Below are positions 48,013 to 56,759 of a stretch of DNA of 62,763 nucleotides, piece by piece. A model generated the notes under the pieces. That model did not search any database, was not told where the DNA came from, and worked only from the letters and a program-made list of their open reading frames with translations. The DNA is from Acidimicrobiales bacterium (GTDB taxonomy: Bacteria > Actinomycetota > Acidimicrobiia > Acidimicrobiales > MedAcidi-G1). The first letter of the stretch is position 1, and each line of letters starts with the position of its first letter. The stretch spans positions 1-62,763 of the forward strand of contig JAKURV010000013.1 of NCBI GenBank assembly GCA_022452035.1, written 5' to 3'. A program made the position numbers and the translations under genes.

Positions 48013-49511
48013 GAGATCACCTCGGCCGTCGAACCGACGGGGGTAGAGACGGCGCCGCTGGCCGGTAATCCGAAGCGCCGGGGATGCTCGGCGAACCACC
48101 GGGTGGTGGCCAGCAGCCGGACCATCGGGCCCATGAAGAAGTAGGTGGCTACCAGGTCCAGCAGCGTGGCTAGGCCCAGGTACAGGGCGAAGCCGCGGAC
48201 GGCGCCGACGGTCAAGGCCCACAGCAGGCCCGCCCCAATGAGGGAGGCCGTGTTCGCCTTGACGATGGTGGCAAAGGCGATGGGGAAGGCCCGGTCCACT
48301 GACGACCGGGCGGTCCGGCCGTCGCGCACGTCCTCCTTGAGGTGCTCGAAGTACACGACGTTGGAGTCGACGGATACACCGATGGCCACGATCATGCCGG
48401 TTACCCCGGCCAGGGTGAGGGCCAGGCCCGACTGGGTGCCCAGGTGGGCCACGATGGCCCATAGCAGCGCGCCGGAGATGGCCAGGCTGGTCAGGGCCAC
48501 CAGGCCCAGGATCCGGTAATACCCGACGATGAACACGGCGACCAGCAGCAGGCCGACCAGGCCGGCCACCACGCCAGCCCGCAGGGAGTCCTCGCCGATG
48601 GTGGCCGACACGACCCGGGTGTTCTCCGGCTCCAACTCGACGGGTAGGGCGCCGTAGCGCAGGGCCAGCGACACGTCGTCGGCCTCCTGCTTCTCGAAGC
48701 CGCCGGAGATGAGAATGCTGTCGGCCTTGAACTCGGGGGCTCGGATGGACGGAGCGGTCACTACCTGCCCGTCCAGAACGATGGCCAGGCGACCGTTGGT
48801 GGCGCCCTCCAGGCGGGGGCACGACGTTTCGCCCACGTAGCAACGGGCGGCGATCTCGTTGAAGCCGTCGATGCCCACTTGGCCGGCTCGGAGGTCCAGG
48901 CCGACCTGCCACTGGTAGTCGATGAACAGTGGGTTGGCCTCGGCGATGGCCTCGCCGGTCAGGAGGCTGGGTCCTAGTACGTACCTTGCCCCCGGTGACC
49001 CAGTGCGGGCCCCCAGGACCACGAAGTCGGTCGGGTGGTCGTCCTCGGGTGGGGTCACCCCGCCCGGACCCACGGACGGCACGACCTCGCCAGAGTCGAG
49101 CAGCGCACAGGACGCCGGTCCGGACGGTGTCGTCCCGGAGGCCTCGGTTGCCCCACCCGGAAAGTTCAGCATGCGGCACACGGGCCGGAACCGCAGCTCG
49201 GCCGTCGTTCCGACCAGAGTCAGGGCCCTTTCCTGGTCGTCCACACCGGGCAGCGACACCATCACGCCGGTCTCGGTGCGGGAGATCTCTGGCTCGGCCA
49301 CGCCCAGGCCGTCGATCCGGTCGCGGATGATCTCGACCGTCTGGTCGAGCATGGCTTCGTCGGTCGGGCCTACGGCGACCAGCCGGACCGAGACGCCGCC
49401 CTGGAGGTCTAGGCCGAGTAGCGGTTCATTGCGCCACACCACGGTCAGGACCGAGGCGGCGACGGTCAGCGCGACGATCCCGAGGAGGAGGACGAGCTGG
49501 CGACGGGGCAT
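48009..49511 (-). CDS. secD: Protein translocase subunit SecD
   Basis: A 500-residue SecD, partner of SecF. An N-terminal membrane helix (LVLLLGIVALTVAASVLTVV) leads into the conserved GLDLQGGVSVRL, then the large extracytoplasmic P1 domain with RIDGLGVAEPEI. The C-terminal membrane part has GEDSLRAGVVAGLVGLLLVA and TLAGVTGMIVAIGVSVDSNV. The P1 domain contains a lineage-specific Gly-, Pro- and Ser-rich insertion around 115-165 with two cysteines. The ATG is at 49511. yajC-secD-secF follows the standard order. The apt gene that often separates secF from relA is missing. Confidence 0.97.
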   Translation of the reverse strand: MPRRQLVLLLGIVALTVAASVLTVVWRNEPLLGLDLQGGVSVRLVAVGPTDEAMLDQTVEIIRDRIDGLGVAEPEISRTETGVMVSLPGVDDQERALTLVGTTAELRFRPVCRMLNFPGGATEASGTTPSGPASCALLDSGEVVPSVGPGGVTPPEDDHPTDFVVLGARTGSPGARYVLGPSLLTGEAIAEANPLFIDYQWQVGLDLRAGQVGIDGFNEIAARCYVGETSCPRLEGATNGRLAIVLDGQVVTAPSIRAPEFKADSILISGGFEKQEADDVSLALRYGALPVELEPENTRVVSATIGEDSLRAGVVAGLVGLLLVAVFIVGYYRILGLVALTSLAISGALLWAIVAHLGTQSGLALTLAGVTGMIVAIGVSVDSNVVYFEHLKEDVRDGRTARSSVDRAFPIAFATIVKANTASLIGAGLLWALTVGAVRGFALYLGLATLLDLVATYFFMGPMVRLLATTRWFAEHPRRFGLPASGAVSTPVGSTAEVIS

Positions 49512-49542
49512 AGGGGAAGGGCGGTCCGGTGGGGTGCGGGGG

Positions 49543-49845
49543 TCAGTCCTCGATGGGGCCCGTGGGTTCGGTGTCCTCGTCAGTCGCTCCGCCGGGTTCG
49601 TTGAAGCGGCGGTCTACGGCGCCTCGCAGGACCTTCAACTCGATGCCCTGGTATACCTCCAGCCACAGGACGTCGTCCTCCGCCTCTTTGACCACGCCGA
49701 AGATGCCCGAGTTGAGGACCACCTCGTCGCCGGCCTGGATTGCCGCCACGAGGGCCTGCTGCGCCTTCGCCTTGCGCTGCTGGGGGCGGATCATCAGGAC
49801 GTACATGAGTCCGAAGATCAGGATGAGCGGGATGAAGCCAGCCAT
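49543..49845 (-). CDS. yajC: Preprotein translocase subunit YajC
   Basis: A 100-residue YajC with one N-terminal membrane helix (FIPLILIFGLMYVLMI), then the family motif RPQQRKAKAQQALVAAIQAG and DEVVLNSGIFGVV. The C-terminal 20 residues are acidic. It belongs to the SecDF-YajC holo-translocon and is encoded 31 bp before secD. The ATG at 49845 is unambiguous. Confidence 0.96.
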   Translation of the reverse strand: MAGFIPLILIFGLMYVLMIRPQQRKAKAQQALVAAIQAGDEVVLNSGIFGVVKEAEDDVLWLEVYQGIELKVLRGAVDRRFNEPGGATDEDTEPTGPIED

Positions 49846-49932
49846 GGGAGTCGTCTTTCGAGAGGGGGCCCGGCGACCGGGTCACCGGTCGGTCGGAGGG
49901 GGGTGGGACCCGGGCAGCCTATGCCCGTCGGG

Positions 49933-51042
49933 TCATCCCCAGACGGCCAGCGTCTCGGCCCGGAAGGCCTCAAACCGGCCCTCCCGGATGGCCGACCGGA
50001 GCCGATCTACGAAGTCCAGCAGCCAGGACAGGTTGTGGAGCGTGAGGAGGCGCCGCCCGGTCGGTTCGTCGGTCAGGAGGAGATGCCGGAGGTAGGCCCT
50101 CGACCAGGCGGCGGCCGGACTGGCCGGGAAGTCGGGGTCTAGCGGTCGGCCGTCGGTGGAGTGGCGGGCGTTTCGCAGATTTAGCCTTCCGCCGGTAGTC
50201 AGGACGGTGCCGTGCCGGGCATGCCGGGTGGGCAGGACGCAGTCGAACATGTCGATCCCCCGGGCCACCACCTCGACCAGCCCAGCCGGGTCGCCCAGGC
50301 CCATGAAGTAGCGGGGCTGGTCGGCGGGCAGGATCGCTGTGACAGCGGCCAGCGGCTCCAGCATTTCGTCCCGGGTCTCACCCACGCTGAGCCCCCCGAC
50401 GGCGTAGCCGTCAAAGCCCACCTCCACCGTCCGCTGGGCGCTCTCGGTCCGGAGCTCTGGGTCGGTTCCCCCTTGGACGATGCCGAACTGGCACTGGCGG
50501 GCTGTCGCGTCCGGGTGGTCCAGGAAAGCCCGACGGCCCCGTTCGGCCCAGGCGGCCGTCCGATCGACGGTCTGGCGCAGGACCCGGTCGGTGGCTGGGA
50601 GGGCCGGGCAGACGTCGAGCACCATTTGGATGTCGGCCCCCAGGTCGGCTTGCACGTCGGCCGCCCCCTCGGGGGTCAGCAGGTGAGTGGAGCCGTCGTA
50701 GGTGGAGCGGAAGGTGGCCCCGGCATCGTCGACCTTCGGTTGGAGGGAGAAGATCTGGTAGCCGCCGCTGTCGGTGAGGGTCAGGCCGTCCCATGCCGCG
50801 AAGGCCCCCAGGCCACCCAGGTCGCGTACCACGGCGGCTCCCGGTCGCAGCATCAGGTGGTAGGTGTTGCCCAGGACCACTTCGACACCCAGGGCGGCTA
50901 GGTCGGTCGACGAGAGGTGGCGTACCGCTCCCCGGGTGCCGACGGGCATGAAGCACGGTGTGGTGAATGAACCTCCGGGGGTGTCCACCCGGCCGGTCCG
51001 GGCACCGCCGTCCATGGCCTCGGTGGTGAGGGTGGCCTTCAC
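49933..51042 (-). CDS. tgt: Queuine/7-aminomethyl-7-deazaguanine tRNA-guanine transglycosylase, zinc cysteines missing
   Basis: A 369-residue TGT that exchanges G34 of GUN-anticodon tRNAs for preQ1. The catalytic residues are present: D91 in TDSGGYQ and nucleophile D267 in MFDCVLPTRHARHG, with substrate-pocket FGIVQGGTD and AVGGLSVGE. The structural zinc site CxCxxC-H is not: after LDPD the sequence is FPASPAAAWSRAYLRH, so the three cysteine positions (305, 307, 310) hold Phe, Ala and Ala, while the fourth ligand H336 in LTLHNL remains. The flanking sequence aligns without a gap. GTG at 51042 overlaps the queA stop (GTGA). Confidence 0.93.
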   Translation of the reverse strand: MKATLTTEAMDGGARTGRVDTPGGSFTTPCFMPVGTRGAVRHLSSTDLAALGVEVVLGNTYHLMLRPGAAVVRDLGGLGAFAAWDGLTLTDSGGYQIFSLQPKVDDAGATFRSTYDGSTHLLTPEGAADVQADLGADIQMVLDVCPALPATDRVLRQTVDRTAAWAERGRRAFLDHPDATARQCQFGIVQGGTDPELRTESAQRTVEVGFDGYAVGGLSVGETRDEMLEPLAAVTAILPADQPRYFMGLGDPAGLVEVVARGIDMFDCVLPTRHARHGTVLTTGGRLNLRNARHSTDGRPLDPDFPASPAAAWSRAYLRHLLLTDEPTGRRLLTLHNLSWLLDFVDRLRSAIREGRFEAFRAETLAVWG

Positions 51043-52058
51043 CGGGAGATCGCCCCCCGTTTCGCGTCGGCCCGGCCCACGAGCATGGCGTCACCGAAAG
51101 AGAGAAATCGGTAGCCCTCTTGGAGGGCTGTTGCGTAGAGGTCCCGCCACCGTGGGCCGGCGAACGCCTCTAGGAGGACCAGCAGGCTGGACCGGGGAAG
51201 GTGGAAGTTGGTTAGGAGCACGTCGACCACGGAGAACCCGAACCCGGGACGGATGAACAGGTCGGTCCGGCCGTCCAGGCCGTACCGGGCCGCCGACTCG
51301 AGGGCCCGTACGGTGGTCGTGCCTACGGCGATGACCCGCCGGGCGTCCCGGCAGGCCTCCAGGGTGGCCTGCGGGACCTCGTAGTCCTCGCAGTGCATCC
51401 GGTGGTCGTCCAGGTCATCGGCGGTGATCGGTCGGAAGGTGTCCAGGCCCACCACCAGCTCGAGGCGTTCGACCCGAGCCCCGGCCGACCGACAGGCCTT
51501 AAGCACCCCGTCGGTCAGGTGGAGGCCGGCCGTCGGGGCAGCGGCCGACGCCGGACGGCGGCTGTAGACGGTCTGGTAGCGCTCCGGGTCGTCCAGCGTG
51601 GTGGTCAGGTAGGGCGGCACCGGCATCTCCCCGCACCGGTCCAAGGCGTCGGCCAACGGGCCGTCCGAAGACAGCCGGACGTAGCGGCGACCCTCTCCGA
51701 GGTCATCGGCCACTTCCACAGCAAGCCCGGGGTCGACGGTCAGGGTGGAGCCAGGGGGCAGCTTCCGGCTGGGTCGGACCAAGGCCTCCCACGTCCCCTC
51801 GTCGTCGACGGCCCGGAGCAGTAGGACCTCGGCTGCCCCGCCGGTGGGTCGGACCGCCCGCAGCCGGGCGGGCAGTACACGGGTGTCATTGACTACCAGC
51901 ACGTCACCCGGGCCGACCAGCGACGGCAGGTCACCGACCGTCCGATGGGCGACCGGTTCGGCCAAGGCGTCCAACAGCCGGGCCGAGGGCCGGTCGGCCA
52001 GCGGAATCTGGGCGATCGCCGGATCAGGGAGGTGGTAGGCGAAGTCGTCGGGGCCCAT
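51039..52058 (-). CDS. queA: S-adenosylmethionine:tRNA ribosyltransferase-isomerase
   Basis: A 339-residue QueA that adds the ribosyl part of SAM to preQ1 in tRNA, giving epoxyqueuosine. It starts GPDDFAYHLPDPAIAQIPL after the initiator. Conserved segments are LVVNDTRVLPARL, APTAGLHLTDGVL, HRMHCEDYEVP, RVIAVGTTTVRALE and DVLLTNFHLPRSSLL. The ATG at 52058 has TAGGCT 9 nt upstream. It is directly coupled to tgt, so the last tRNA-level steps of queuosine synthesis lie together here. queC, queD, queE, queF and queG are not in the window. Confidence 0.97.
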   Translation of the reverse strand: MGPDDFAYHLPDPAIAQIPLADRPSARLLDALAEPVAHRTVGDLPSLVGPGDVLVVNDTRVLPARLRAVRPTGGAAEVLLLRAVDDEGTWEALVRPSRKLPPGSTLTVDPGLAVEVADDLGEGRRYVRLSSDGPLADALDRCGEMPVPPYLTTTLDDPERYQTVYSRRPASAAAPTAGLHLTDGVLKACRSAGARVERLELVVGLDTFRPITADDLDDHRMHCEDYEVPQATLEACRDARRVIAVGTTTVRALESAARYGLDGRTDLFIRPGFGFSVVDVLLTNFHLPRSSLLVLLEAFAGPRWRDLYATALQEGYRFLSFGDAMLVGRADAKRGAISR

Positions 52059-52110
52059 GGACCCCCCAGCCTACGGGTGACTGGGCGACCGGCCCGTGGG
52101 CCAGCCTGGC

Positions 52111-53154
52111 TCAGTCCTCCGGTTCGTCGAATAGGGATCCGGCGGCCTCCGGGGCGCTCGGCGGTCGGTCCATGGCCAGGTGGTCGTAGGCGGCCGGGGT
52201 AGCCACCCGACCCTTCGGGGTGCGCAGCAGGAGTCCCCGTTGGATCAGGAACGGCTCGTAGACGTCCTCCACGGTGTCCTCCGGCTCGCTGACGCTGATG
52301 GACAGCGTCTTGAGGCCCACCGGGCCCCCGCCGAACCGCCGGCACAGCGCCGAGAGGATTTCCCGGGATGGCTTGTCCAGGCCTAGGGCGTCTACGCCGA
52401 AGAAGGCCAGGCCGTCGCGGGCTACCGTCCCGTCGACTACGCCGTCTCGTTCCACCTGGGCGAAGTCCCGGACTTGGCGGAGCAGGCGGTTCCCGATGCG
52501 TGGCGTCCCCCGGGACCGTCGGGCAATCTCGGCCGCGCCGTCTTCGTCTAGGTCCACGCCGAGGATCCCGGCGGCCCGGGTCACGATGGTCTGCAGGTCG
52601 GCCGGCTCGTAGTAGTCCAGTCGGGCGGTCAGCCCGAACCGGTCGCGCAGCGGGCCGGTGATGAGACCGGTGCGGGTAGTTGCTCCGACCAGGGTGAAGG
52701 CCGGCAGCTCCAGCCGGATGGAGCGGGCGGCTGGGCCCTTGCCCAGCACGATGTCCAGCTCGAAGTCCTCCATGGCCGGGTAGAGGACCTCCTCGACGGC
52801 CCGGGCTAGGCGGTGGATCTCGTCTATGAACAGGACGTCGCCGGGCTCGAGTTTGGTCAAGATGGCCGCCAGGTCACCGGCCCGCTCCAGGGCCGGGCCG
52901 GAGGTGACCTGCAGGTCGGCCTCCATCTCAGCGGCCACGATGTGAGCCAGCGTGGTCTTACCCAGGCCGGGAGGCCCAGCGAACAAGAAGTGGTCGGAGG
53001 CCTGGCCGCGGCGACGGGCCGCCTCCAGCATCACGCGGAGGTGTCCCTTCAACTCGGCCTGACCCACGAACTCGGCGAGGCGTCGGGGTCGGAGCCCGCC
53101 CTCCACCTCGTCCACTTCGGGGTCCCGATCCGGGGACAGCAGTTCCTCTCGCAC
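52111..53154 (-). CDS. ruvB: Holliday junction helicase ATPase RuvB
   Basis: A 347-residue RuvB, the hexameric motor for branch migration. The N-terminus [18 protein letters not shown] is typical. Walker A is [14 protein letters not shown], Walker B is [10 protein letters not shown], sensor 1 is [19 protein letters not shown], and sensor 2 is [16 protein letters not shown]. The C-terminal winged helix ends [12 protein letters not shown] before an acidic tail. GTG at 53154 lies 18 bp after ruvA. The ruvC-ruvA-ruvB order is standard. Confidence 0.98.
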   Translation of the reverse strand: MREELLSPDRDPEVDEVEGGLRPRRLAEFVGQAELKGHLRVMLEAARRRGQASDHFLFAGPPGLGKTTLAHIVAAEMEADLQVTSGPALERAGDLAAILTKLEPGDVLFIDEIHRLARAVEEVLYPAMEDFELDIVLGKGPAARSIRLELPAFTLVGATTRTGLITGPLRDRFGLTARLDYYEPADLQTIVTRAAGILGVDLDEDGAAEIARRSRGTPRIGNRLLRQVRDFAQVERDGVVDGTVARDGLAFFGVDALGLDKPSREILSALCRRFGGGPVGLKTLSISVSEPEDTVEDVYEPFLIQRGLLLRTPKGRVATPAAYDHLAMDRPPSAPEAAGSLFDEPED

Positions 53155-53172
53155 GTCCGCTTATCCCCCCTT

Positions 53173-53766
53173 CTACGCCCGGGCCAGCCGCTGTAGGGCT
53201 TCGCGCAGCAGGACCGCCGGGTCGTCTCCGCCCAGGTCCACCAGGACGGAGCGAACCTCGTCCGGCGTGTAACCGAGGCCGCCGAGAGCCTCCTGGACCT
53301 CGACCAGGGCGGATCGTCCGGCGCCGGGACCGTCGCCGTTGACCGGTACCCCGTCGATGGGCAGGTCTAGCGAGTTCTTGAGCTCTACCAGCAGCCGGGT
53401 GGCCGTCTTCTTGCCGACGCCGGGCACCAGGCAGAGTGCCGCCACGTCGTCGTCGGCCAGCACCCGGGCCAGCTCGACGGGACCGTGGACGCCAAGCACG
53501 GCGAGGGCCAGTGACGGCCCGACGCCGTGGGCCGAAAGCAACGCCTCGAAGCAGGAGCGCTCGCTGCGCTCCAGGAACCCGTACAGGGTCTGGTCGGCCT
53601 CCCGGATGTGGTGGTGTACGTGGAGGAACACCTCGGCCCCAGTGTCACCTAGGCGCACGGCGGTAGTCGGGGTGACGACCACCCGGTAGCCGACACCTGA
53701 CACCTCGACGAGCACCTCACCCTCGTCGAAGCGCTCCAGCAGGTACCCCTTCAGCGAGCCGATCAC
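53173..53766 (-). CDS. ruvA: Holliday junction DNA-binding protein RuvA
   Basis: A 197-residue RuvA, which binds the four-way junction and recruits RuvB. Domain I has GSLKGYLLERFDEGEVLVEV and GVGYRVVVTP. Domain II has two helix-hairpin-helix motifs (LLSAHGVGPSLALAVL and LVPGVGKKTATRLLVELK). Domain III (from about 150) has VQEALGGLGYTPDEV, which contacts RuvB. GTG at 53766 overlaps the ruvC stop (GTGA). Complete and regular. Confidence 0.97.
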   Translation of the reverse strand: MIGSLKGYLLERFDEGEVLVEVSGVGYRVVVTPTTAVRLGDTGAEVFLHVHHHIREADQTLYGFLERSERSCFEALLSAHGVGPSLALAVLGVHGPVELARVLADDDVAALCLVPGVGKKTATRLLVELKNSLDLPIDGVPVNGDGPGAGRSALVEVQEALGGLGYTPDEVRSVLVDLGGDDPAVLLREALQRLARA

Positions 53767-54278
53767 CGAGGCACCGCCTTGGCGGTGGCTCGGGCCACCG
53801 CCCGACCGGTCGGCAAGGTGGCCAGGTGGCAGAGGGCGACGGCCACCGCGTCGGCGGCGTCGGACGGGCGGAGCGGGGCATCGATCCCCAACTGGGTACG
53901 CACCATCCGTTCCACCTGGTCCTTGTCGGCACCACCCCATCCGGCCACGGCCGACTTGACCTCGTTGGGCGAGTAGAGGGCCACCCCGCAGCCGGCGGCC
54001 GCCGCCTCGGCCATCACCACCCCGGAGGCCTGGCCAGTCTGCATGGCCGTGCGGGTGTTGACCTGGAAGAGCACCCGCTCGATGGCCACCTCGTCGGGCC
54101 GATATTGGTCGATCAGGCCCCGGACCTCGCGTTGGAGGTCGGCCAGGCGGCGGGGCAGGTCGGAGGTGGTGGGGGTTCGAACCACGCCGGCGGCCTCAGC
54201 CCGCAGGGTGCGTCCCTCGCGCGCCACGACGCCGTAACCGCACCGGGTCAGGCCCGGGTCGATCCCCAGAACGAACAT
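53763..54278 (-). CDS. ruvC: Crossover junction endodeoxyribonuclease RuvC
   Basis: A 171-residue RuvC resolvase of the RNase H fold. The acidic residues are in VLGIDPGLTRCGYG, VAIERVLFQVNTRTA and RPSDAADAVAVALCH. The ATG at 54278 has TAGAGT 7 nt upstream, so ruvCAB is probably transcribed from a leaderless promoter in the 103-bp gap after yebC. The C-terminal tail (GRAVARATAKAVPR) is slightly longer than usual. Confidence 0.97.
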   Translation of the reverse strand: MFVLGIDPGLTRCGYGVVAREGRTLRAEAAGVVRTPTTSDLPRRLADLQREVRGLIDQYRPDEVAIERVLFQVNTRTAMQTGQASGVVMAEAAAAGCGVALYSPNEVKSAVAGWGGADKDQVERMVRTQLGIDAPLRPSDAADAVAVALCHLATLPTGRAVARATAKAVPR

Positions 54279-54285
54279 GTGTACG

Positions 54286-54291
54286 ACTCTA
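54286..54291 (-). promoter_or_regulatory. Candidate -10 hexamer of the ruvCAB promoter
   Basis: TAGAGT on the minus strand, 7 nt before the ruvC ATG. Confidence 0.5.
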
Positions 54292-54381
54292 GCGGTGGCC
54301 GTCCCGGAGGTTGGTCACCCCCCCTCCCGCTGTCCGCGACGCCCGTTCCGTCGCCTATCGCAGCGGGGCCGGTCGGGGAAC

Positions 54382-55131
54382 TCAGCCGTCCAGCGAGTCC
54401 AGGATCTCGGAAGGGATGTCGAAGTTGGCGTGCACGTCCTGGACGTCGTCGTTGTCGTCCAGCAGGTCCATGACCCGCAGCACGGCCTTGGCCTGCTCCA
54501 CCGTCCCGATGGCCACCGTGGTGCTGGCCAGCATGGTCACGTCAGCGTTAAGGAACGGCACCTCGGCCTCCTCTAGGGCTTCGCGGACGACCGGTAGGTC
54601 GGTTGCCTCACAAGTCAGGCGCCAGGTGCCGTCGTCGTCCACCAGGTCGTCGGCTCCGGCGTCCAGGGCGACCAGCATGATCTCGTCCTCGTCGACGGTC
54701 CCGTCCAGCAGGACAACACCCTTGCGCTCGAACTGCCAAGCCACTGAGCCGGGCTCTGCCAGCGAGCCGCCGTTCTTGGTCAGCAACGACCGCACCTCGG
54801 AGCCGGTGCGGTTTCGGTTGTCGGTCAGGGTCTCGACGTAGAGCGCAACGCCGTGTGGCGCGTAGCCCTCGTAGGTGATCGTCTCGTAGTCAACGCCCTC
54901 CAGCTCGCCAGTCCCCCGCTTGACGGCCCGCTCGATGGTGTCCAGCGGCACCGAGGCGTCGCGGGCCTTCTGGAACATGGTGCGCAGGGTGGGGTTGGAG
55001 TCGGGATCGCCGCCGCCCTGGCGGGCCGCCACCTCGACTTGCTTTATGAGCTTGGCGAAGAGCTTCCCCCGCTTGGCGTCGGCAGCGCCCTTCTTGTGCT
55101 TGATGGTCGCCCACTTGGAATGACCGGACAT
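54382..55131 (-). CDS. yebC: YebC/PmpR-family protein
   Basis: A 249-residue YebC, a conserved protein described as transcriptional regulator and, more recently, as a translation factor relieving stalls at proline motifs. It begins MSGHSKWATIKHKKGAADAK and has FAKLIKQVEVAARQGG, NPTLRTMFQKARDASVPLD and YETITYEGYAPHGVALYVE. The ATG at 55131 is the family start; longer frames run back into pdxT. The order pdxS-pdxT-yebC-ruvC is the conserved actinobacterial one. Confidence 0.97.
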   Translation of the reverse strand: MSGHSKWATIKHKKGAADAKRGKLFAKLIKQVEVAARQGGGDPDSNPTLRTMFQKARDASVPLDTIERAVKRGTGELEGVDYETITYEGYAPHGVALYVETLTDNRNRTGSEVRSLLTKNGGSLAEPGSVAWQFERKGVVLLDGTVDEDEIMLVALDAGADDLVDDDGTWRLTCEATDLPVVREALEEAEVPFLNADVTMLASTTVAIGTVEQAKAVLRVMDLLDDNDDVQDVHANFDIPSEILDSLDG

Positions 55132-55166
55132 GTCTGCTTCCTGTCTCGTTCGTCGGCAGCTGACAA

Positions 55167-55742
55167 TCAGCGGCTGAAGGCCAGGTCCAGGAACCGGGCG
55201 TGGATTCGGGCGTCGCCGGACATTTCGGGATGGAAGGACGACACCATGACTGTGCCCTGGAGGCACAGCACGGGGGCCCCATCGACCGTGGCCAGTATTT
55301 CGACGTCGTCGCCGACCCGGTCCACCACAGGTGCCCGGATGAAAACCCCGTGGAAGGGCTCGTCTAGGCCGTCGACCTCCAGGTCCTTCTCGAACGAGTC
55401 GATCTGGCGTCCGTAGCCGTTGCGTCGGACGTCGAGGTCGATGGCGCCGAAGGACTGCTGGTCGTAGCGACCGTCGGCCAGACGGGTGGCCAGCAGGATC
55501 ATCCCGGCACATGTCCCGAAGGCCGGCATCCCGTTGGCCAGGCGGTCGGCCACCGGCTGGCGCAGTCCCGACGAGTCCAGCAGCATGGACATGGTCGTGG
55601 ACTCCCCACCAGGGAGCACCATGGCGTCGACGTCGGCCAGGTCGGCCGGGCAGCGAACCTCGACCGGTGCGGCGCTCAGGGCGACCAGAACTTGCGCGTG
55701 CCGGGCGAACGCCCCCTGGAGGGCGAGCACGCCGACCTTCAT
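55167..55742 (-). CDS. pdxT: Pyridoxal 5'-phosphate synthase glutaminase subunit PdxT
   Basis: A 191-residue glutamine amidotransferase that supplies ammonia to PdxS. The triad is C78 in GTCAGMILLA and H171 with E173 in SSFHPEMSGD. The N-terminus KVGVLALQGAFARHAQVL and VLPGGESTTMSML are family signatures. The ATG at 55742 lies 11 bp after pdxS. The two proteins form the 24-subunit PLP synthase. Confidence 0.97.
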   Translation of the reverse strand: MKVGVLALQGAFARHAQVLVALSAAPVEVRCPADLADVDAMVLPGGESTTMSMLLDSSGLRQPVADRLANGMPAFGTCAGMILLATRLADGRYDQQSFGAIDLDVRRNGYGRQIDSFEKDLEVDGLDEPFHGVFIRAPVVDRVGDDVEILATVDGAPVLCLQGTVMVSSFHPEMSGDARIHARFLDLAFSR

Positions 55743-55753
55743 GCCGGTCCGGC

Positions 55754-56644
55754 CTACCAGCCCCGGTCGGCGAGCCGGGTCTCGAGCGAGCCCAGCTCCA
55801 GGCCCGGCATGGCGTCACCCAGGCCGCGGCTGACCTTGGCCAGCATGGCCGGGTCGGCGAAGTTGGTGGTGGCCTCCACGATGGCCCGGGCCCGGGGGGC
55901 TGGATCGTCGCTCTTGAAGATGCCGGAGCCCACGAACACAGCCTGCGCGCCTAGCTGCATGACCAGCGAGGCGTCGGCCGGGGTGGCGATGCCTCCGGCG
56001 CAGAACATGGGAACCGGGAGCTCGCCCGTCTCGGCGACCTCCTGGACCAGGGGCAGCGGCGACTGGAGGCGCTTGGCCCAGTCGAACAGCTCCGCCTCGT
56101 CGGCCTGGGTGACCTTCCGGATGTCGCCGATGATGGACCGCAGGTGGCGGACGGCCTCCACGATGTTGCCGGTTCCCGCCTCGCCCTTGGAGCGGATCAT
56201 GCAGGCGCCCTCGGAGATGCGGCGCAGCGCCTCGCCCAGGTTGGTGGCACCGCAGACGAACGGCACGGTGAACGCCCACTTGTCGATGTGGTGGGCCTCG
56301 TCGGCCGGGGTGAGGACCTCGCTCTCGTCGACGTAGTCCACGCCGAGGGACTGCAGGATCTGGGCTTCGGCGAAGTGGCCGATCCGGGCCTTGGCCATGA
56401 CCGGGATGGTCACAGCCTCCTTGATGCCTTCGATCATCTCCGGGTCGGACATGCGGGCTACGCCGCCGTCGCGTCGGATGTCGGCCGGGACCCGCTCGAG
56501 GGCCATCACGGCCGAGGCGCCGGCGTCCTCGGCGATTCGGGCCTGGGCGGGGTCAACGACGTCCATGATCACGCCGCCCTTGAGCATCTCGGCCAGGCCC
56601 CGCTTCACCAACTGGGTCCCGGTCGCCCTCGTCACGTCGTTCAT
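55754..56644 (-). CDS. pdxS: Pyridoxal 5'-phosphate synthase subunit PdxS
   Basis: A 296-residue PdxS that builds PLP from ribose 5-phosphate, glyceraldehyde 3-phosphate and ammonia. The two active-site lysines lie in [15 protein letters not shown] and [16 protein letters not shown], and [20 protein letters not shown] carries the catalytic aspartate. The ATG at 56644 has TAGACT 7 nt upstream, predicting a leaderless pdxST transcript separate from the DUF3048 gene. Confidence 0.98.
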   Translation of the reverse strand: MNDVTRATGTQLVKRGLAEMLKGGVIMDVVDPAQARIAEDAGASAVMALERVPADIRRDGGVARMSDPEMIEGIKEAVTIPVMAKARIGHFAEAQILQSLGVDYVDESEVLTPADEAHHIDKWAFTVPFVCGATNLGEALRRISEGACMIRSKGEAGTGNIVEAVRHLRSIIGDIRKVTQADEAELFDWAKRLQSPLPLVQEVAETGELPVPMFCAGGIATPADASLVMQLGAQAVFVGSGIFKSDDPAPRARAIVEATTNFADPAMLAKVSRGLGDAMPGLELGSLETRLADRGW

Positions 56645-56651
56645 GGTGCTC

Positions 56652-56657
56652 AGTCTA
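56652..56657 (-). promoter_or_regulatory. Candidate -10 hexamer of the pdxST promoter
   Basis: TAGACT on the minus strand, 7 nt before the pdxS ATG. The upstream gap (to 56759) also has a short stem GGGAG/CTCCC at about 56661-56680 that could end transcription of the DUF3048 gene. Confidence 0.5.
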
Positions 56658-56759
56658 GAAGGGAGACCGGTCGGACTCCCCTGCCGGGAACGGCGTCGGA
56701 ACCCGGGGCGTCAGAACCCGAGCATTGGCCGGCGGAGGACGGTGCCGAAGGCCGATTGA

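Noticed and set aside
48013-49179. An N-terminal extension of secF by nearly 400 codons
   Set aside because: The extension is secD read in another frame. The GTG at 48012, overlapping the secD stop, gives a normal-length SecF.
48922-50142. A 406-codon plus-strand frame over secD, yajC and tgt
   Set aside because: It is low-complexity and antisense to three certain genes.
55132-55818. A long N-terminal extension of yebC
   Set aside because: It is the pdxT region in another frame. MSGHSKWATIKHKKG at 55131 is the conserved YebC start.
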